DNA of 64,000 nucleotides from Komagataeibacter xylinus (lineage in GTDB: Bacteria; Pseudomonadota; Alphaproteobacteria; Acetobacterales; Acetobacteraceae): contig NZ_JARWSK010000007.1 of assembly GCF_031081985.1 (NCBI RefSeq), positions 124,001 through 188,000 on the forward strand. The letters run 5' to 3'. Under the pieces are notes generated by a model. That model had not been told where the DNA came from. It saw only the letters and a program-made list of their open reading frames with translations, and did not search any database. Below are positions 61,070 to 64,000 of the stretch, piece after piece (position 1 is the first letter of the stretch; each line of letters opens with the position of its first letter). The translations under genes were made by a program, and so were the position numbers.

Positions 61070-61449
61070 GATACGGGAGAAGGGGAGGGAACAGGCCGGT
61101 TCTGCTCCAGCCAGCGCACAAGGGCTGCGCTACGGTCTGGCGCGTACACGCCTGCGGCCGGGGCATAGCCGCGCAGTTGCAGTTCCCATTGCCGGATTTC
61201 CGGCGTGTTGAGGGCCAGCAGCAGGTGCAGGCCGCCCAGCATGGGCAGGGCGAAGGCCAGCGGCACGAACGCGGGCAGCAGGATGCTCACGCCGCCTGCC
61301 AGCAGCCCGCTGACGAGGCAGCCCCGCAGCAGCAATCCGCCCCAGCCGCACAGCAGCACCAGCCACGACATGCGGCATGCCACCATTACCGGCCAGGCCC
61401 GCCTTTCGGGCTGGCCCGCAGGCGGCAGCAGGGCGGAATAGAATGTCAC
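61066..61449 (-). CDS. DUF2628-like membrane protein within the his operon
   Basis: A 127-residue inner-membrane protein with about three hydrophobic helices ([49 protein letters not shown]) and a soluble C-terminal part ([20 protein letters not shown]). It resembles the DUF2628 family found in alphaproteobacterial his operons; function unknown. It overlaps hisB at its start and hisH at its end, each by 4 bases, so it is translated with the pathway enzymes. Confidence 0.8.
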   Translation of the reverse strand: MTFYSALLPPAGQPERRAWPVMVACRMSWLVLLCGWGGLLLRGCLVSGLLAGGVSILLPAFVPLAFALPMLGGLHLLLALNTPEIRQWELQLRGYAPAAGVYAPDRSAALVRWLEQNRPVPSPSPVS

Positions 61450-62042
61450 AGGCTGCCCTTGGTGGAGGGGATGATGCCGCCCGCGCGCGGGTCCGGCTCG
61501 CTTGCGGTGCGCAGGGCGCGGGCCAGGGCCTTGAAGGCGGCCTCGGCAATATGGTGGCAGTTATGGCCCGCGCGCTGGATGACATGCAGCGTGACCAGCG
61601 CGCTCATGGCGAAGGCGCGGAAGAATTCCTCGAACAGTTCGGTGTCCATCTCCCCGATCTTGTCGCGCCCGAAGGTGACGGACCACGCCAGGAAGGGACG
61701 GCCGGAAATATCGACCACCGCCTCGCACAGCGCCTCATCAAGCGGCACGGTGGCGCTGCCGTAGCGGCGGATGCCCCGCTTGTCGCCAATCGCCTGCGCA
61801 AAGGCCTTGCCCAGGGCAATGCCCGTATCTTCCACCGTGTGGTGGTAGTCGATATGCAGGTCGCCTTTGGCAACAATGTCGAGATCGCACATGCTATGAC
61901 GGCCAAGGGCTGTCAGCATGTGATCAAGGAAGCCGATCCCGGTGTCGATGCGGGTCTGGCCGGTACCATCGAGGGTGATGGTCACGGTAATGTCGGTCTC
62001 GCTGGTGGCGCGATGGACCGTGGCTGTGCGCGGGCTGTTCAT
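61446..62042 (-). CDS. hisB: Imidazoleglycerol-phosphate dehydratase
   Basis: Dehydrates imidazole glycerol phosphate. The 198-residue monofunctional enzyme (no phosphatase domain) has the paired metal motifs [12 protein letters not shown] and [10 protein letters not shown] in the first half, and [20 protein letters not shown] in the second. It is the first gene of the his run hisB-DUF2628-hisH-hisA-hisF-hisE-hinT; its start is divergent from a nitroreductase gene across 162 bases. Confidence 0.97.
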   Translation of the reverse strand: MNSPRTATVHRATSETDITVTITLDGTGQTRIDTGIGFLDHMLTALGRHSMCDLDIVAKGDLHIDYHHTVEDTGIALGKAFAQAIGDKRGIRRYGSATVPLDEALCEAVVDISGRPFLAWSVTFGRDKIGEMDTELFEEFFRAFAMSALVTLHVIQRAGHNCHHIAEAAFKALARALRTASEPDPRAGGIIPSTKGSL

Positions 62043-62204
62043 GCTCCCCTTCTACAGAAGGCCGGGGCCGGAATCCATACCGATCCCGCCCGTGCCACGC
62101 CGCCCGGTCATGCGTATTGGCAGGGCCGGGCCGTTGCGGCATGGTGTCGCGCGCGTTGGCTTCCGGCCTGCTGCTGCGTGTCTTCATATCAAGGGAATGA
62201 CCAT

Positions 62205-62792
62205 ATGACATCGCTCGATCTTCTCCTGTCACGGTTTTCCACCGATGCGCTGGCGGAACCGGCCCCCGCGGGTGACGTGCTCGAGGCCATCCTCTCCACC
62301 GCCATGCGCGCGCCCGATCACGGCAAGCTGCGCCCGTGGCGCTACGCCATCGTGCAGGGGGAGGCACGGGTGAAGCTGGCCGAGCGCGTGGTGGCCAGCA
62401 TGAAGCGGCTTGACCCCGATGTGGCTCCCGCCAAGGTGGAAAAGCGCTTCTCGCGCATGTCCACCATGCCCATGACCATCGTGCTGGGCATGCACCTGCG
62501 GCCCGACAACAAGATTCCCCTGTTTGAGCAGGAACTGGCCGTGGGGGCTGCCGCCATGAACATTCTCAACGCCCTGCACGCCACGGGCTTTGGCGGCGTG
62601 TGGGTGAGCGGCGATGTGGCCCATGACCCGGAATTCGCCGCCGAGATGGGCTTCCCCGCGCCGCACAAGCTGGCCGGTTTCCTGTTTGTGGGCACCCCCA
62701 CGGCGGAAGCGAAGGCCCCGAAGCGCCGCGCGGTTGATGACTATGTGGCCCGGTGGACTGGCGCGCCCGCTTCGTTTGGCGCGGATGCGTAA
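62205..62792 (+). CDS. Nitroreductase-family FMN oxidoreductase
   Basis: A 195-residue flavoprotein of the nitroreductase fold, probably NAD(P)H-dependent. Visible: the FMN-phosphate segment MRAPDHGKLRPWRYAIV, AVGAAAMNILNALHATGFGG, and FLFVGTPTAEAKAPKRRAVD near the C-terminus. The layout is that of the YdjA/RutE-like short group. AAGGGA precedes the ATG. It lies 32 bases before a ubiquinone-type hydroxylase, so a quinone-related role is possible (inference). Confidence 0.88.
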   Translation: MTSLDLLLSRFSTDALAEPAPAGDVLEAILSTAMRAPDHGKLRPWRYAIVQGEARVKLAERVVASMKRLDPDVAPAKVEKRFSRMSTMPMTIVLGMHLRPDNKIPLFEQELAVGAAAMNILNALHATGFGGVWVSGDVAHDPEFAAEMGFPAPHKLAGFLFVGTPTAEAKAPKRRAVDDYVARWTGAPASFGADA

Positions 62793-62824
62793 CGCCTGAA
62801 GACCACACGGACAGGAACCCAGCC

Positions 62825-64000
62825 ATGACCTATCATGATGTCACCATAATGGGCGGCGGCCCGGCAGGGCTTGCCGCCGCCCTGTCGCTTGAGGCCCGTG
62901 GCCTGTCCGTAGCCGTGCTCGAGCGCACGCCGCAGGCCCCCTGGGCGGAACCGGCCTTTGATGGGCGCGAGATCGCGCTGACCCATCATTCGGTTGCGGT
63001 GCTCAAGGAGCTTGGCGCGTGGCCCCATATCCCCGAGGTGGCCATCTCGCCGCTGCGTGAGGCCCGGGTCGAGACGGGGCGGGGCAACCATCCCCTCCAG
63101 TTCGACACACAGGGGCGGGGCGTGGATGCGCTGGGCTATCTTGTCTCCAACCACTGCATTCGCCACGGCTTATATATGGCGGCCAGCCAGCGCCCCGGCA
63201 TCAGCCTGCTTGGGGGCACGGCCACCCGCCATATCCGCCGCATCGGGGAGGACATGGTGGTGGTGCATGAGGGGGGCGAGATCACGTCGCGCCTTGCCAT
63301 CGGGGCCGATGGGCGTTTTTCCCAGATCAGGCGGTCGCAGCGCATCGGGGCGATTGTCCATGATTTCCGGCGCTCGATGCTGGTCTGCCGCATGGCGCAT
63401 GAACTGCCGCATCATCATGTGGCCACCCAGTGGTTTGATGAGGGGCAGACCGTGGCGCTCCTGCCGGTCAATGGCGGGGCCTCGTCCATTGTCCTGACGC
63501 TGCCGTCTGAACAGATCGAGCGGCTGCGCACGCTTGAGCGTGATGCCTTCAATGCCGAGATCATGGAGCGCGTGGGCAGGCGACTGGGCAACATGCGGCT
63601 GGTCAGCACGCGGCACACCTATCCATTGCGGGGAGTCTATGCCCATCGTTTCGCGGCTCCCGGCTTCGCGCTGGTGGGCGATGCCGCCGTGGGCATGCAC
63701 CCCATCACAGCCCATGGCTTCAACCTCGGCCTGAAAGGGCAGGAGGCACTGGCGCAGGAAGTGGCGGCAGGCATGGTGCGGGGCGAGCCCGTGGGCAGCC
63801 TGGGCGCGTTGCGGCGTTTCGAGCGGCGGCACCGGATGGAAACAGCCCCCTTGTTTGCCGCCACCAATGGAATCGCCACACTTTACACGCGTGATGAACC
63901 GGCTTTCCGCGTGCTCCGGCAGGCCGGACTCCGCGTGGCGGATGCGCTTTCACCGTTCAAGTCCGCGGTGACAAATATGCTCATGGACCGGAAAGCGGCG
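62825..64000 (+). CDS. UbiH/COQ6-family FAD monooxygenase, 3' end cut by window edge
   Basis: A flavin hydroxylase most likely acting in ubiquinone ring hydroxylation. It has the FAD dinucleotide motif MGGGPAGLAAALSLEARG, the second motif IGADGRFSQIRR and the FAD-ribityl motif LVGDAAVGMHPITAHGFNLG, in which AHGFNLG is typical of the UbiH/UbiM/COQ6 group. About 392 codons are visible with no stop, near the full length of about 400. Which ring position it works on cannot be told; UbiM is a candidate. Confidence 0.88.
   Translation, partial: MTYHDVTIMGGGPAGLAAALSLEARGLSVAVLERTPQAPWAEPAFDGREIALTHHSVAVLKELGAWPHIPEVAISPLREARVETGRGNHPLQFDTQGRGVDALGYLVSNHCIRHGLYMAASQRPGISLLGGTATRHIRRIGEDMVVVHEGGEITSRLAIGADGRFSQIRRSQRIGAIVHDFRRSMLVCRMAHELPHHHVATQWFDEGQTVALLPVNGGASSIVLTLPSEQIERLRTLERDAFNAEIMERVGRRLGNMRLVSTRHTYPLRGVYAHRFAAPGFALVGDAAVGMHPITAHGFNLGLKGQEALAQEVAAGMVRGEPVGSLGALRRFERRHRMETAPLFAATNGIATLYTRDEPAFRVLRQAGLRVADALSPFKSAVTNMLMDRKAA

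Noticed and set aside
1-64000. CRISPR array, tRNA, rRNA, prophage or insertion sequence
   Set aside because: No regularly spaced direct repeats, cloverleaf, rRNA-like sequence, integrase or transposase was found by reading the window.

Overview
The window is high-GC DNA with densely packed genes and frequent 4-base ATGA/GTGA start-stop overlaps. Gene content and protein style point to an alphaproteobacterium of the Acetobacteraceae, most likely an acetic acid bacterium of the Komagataeibacter/Gluconacetobacter group. The clues are BamF-type DUF3035, DUF1491, DUF2628 in the his operon, argD-argF-hslO linkage and pyrB next to a degenerate dihydroorotase. The genus is an inference from memory of such genomes, not from a search. 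The window looks like core chromosome: no rRNA, tRNA, CRISPR, prophage or insertion sequence was found, and no gene is visibly broken. The two end genes are cut by the window edges.

Layout. 1-3.1 kb: envelope glycan genes (GT4 and GT9 glycosyltransferases with a TPR protein between them). 3.1-5.9 kb: thrS and infC; infC appears to start at ATA and ends in a strong terminator. 5.9-10.6 kb (minus): an HtrA protease, an OmpR/EnvZ-type two-component pair, a small secreted protein and a SIMPL-domain protein, which together look like an envelope-stress module. 10.8-15.6 kb: hrpB helicase, divergent from a DsbD/ScsB-type disulfide reductase. 15.7-20.2 kb (minus): an unknown secreted protein and the run argD-argF-orf-hslO. 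20.5-32.6 kb (plus): recX, a CHAP lipoprotein, tatA, a partial methionine-salvage set mtnB-mtnD-mtnC, ribF, ileS, lspA, a BamF-like lipoprotein, mutL and an isolated nuoM. 32.7-39.1 kb: parE, two small envelope proteins, an Rrf2 regulator divergent from cysK, and an OmpA-family porin. 39.4-52 kb (minus): a nine-gene co-directional run gltX-pyrB-pyrC'-plsY-dprA-topA-rnr-S41 protease-DUF1491. 52.2-57.1 kb: comEC, nth and an ABC exporter. 57.4-62 kb (minus): the histidine operon hisB-DUF2628-hisH-(GNAT-hisA)-hisF-hisE-hinT. 62.2-64 kb (plus): a nitroreductase and a UbiH/COQ6-type hydroxylase.

The most unusual features are: (1) a family of about 80-bp intergenic elements with two U-rich hairpins, seven copies in both orientations, occupying five of the seven convergent gene junctions; (2) a GNAT acetyltransferase fused in frame to HisA; (3) a dihydroorotase homologue whose HxH metal motif is replaced by R-x-T, translationally coupled to pyrB; (4) a full-length nuoM with no other complex I genes nearby; (5) an apparent ATA start for infC; and (6) an Rrf2 regulator lacking the IscR cysteine pattern, divergent from cysK. 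Start codons were chosen from reading frame, Shine-Dalgarno-like sequence, signal peptides and neighbour overlaps; several remain uncertain and are marked so.
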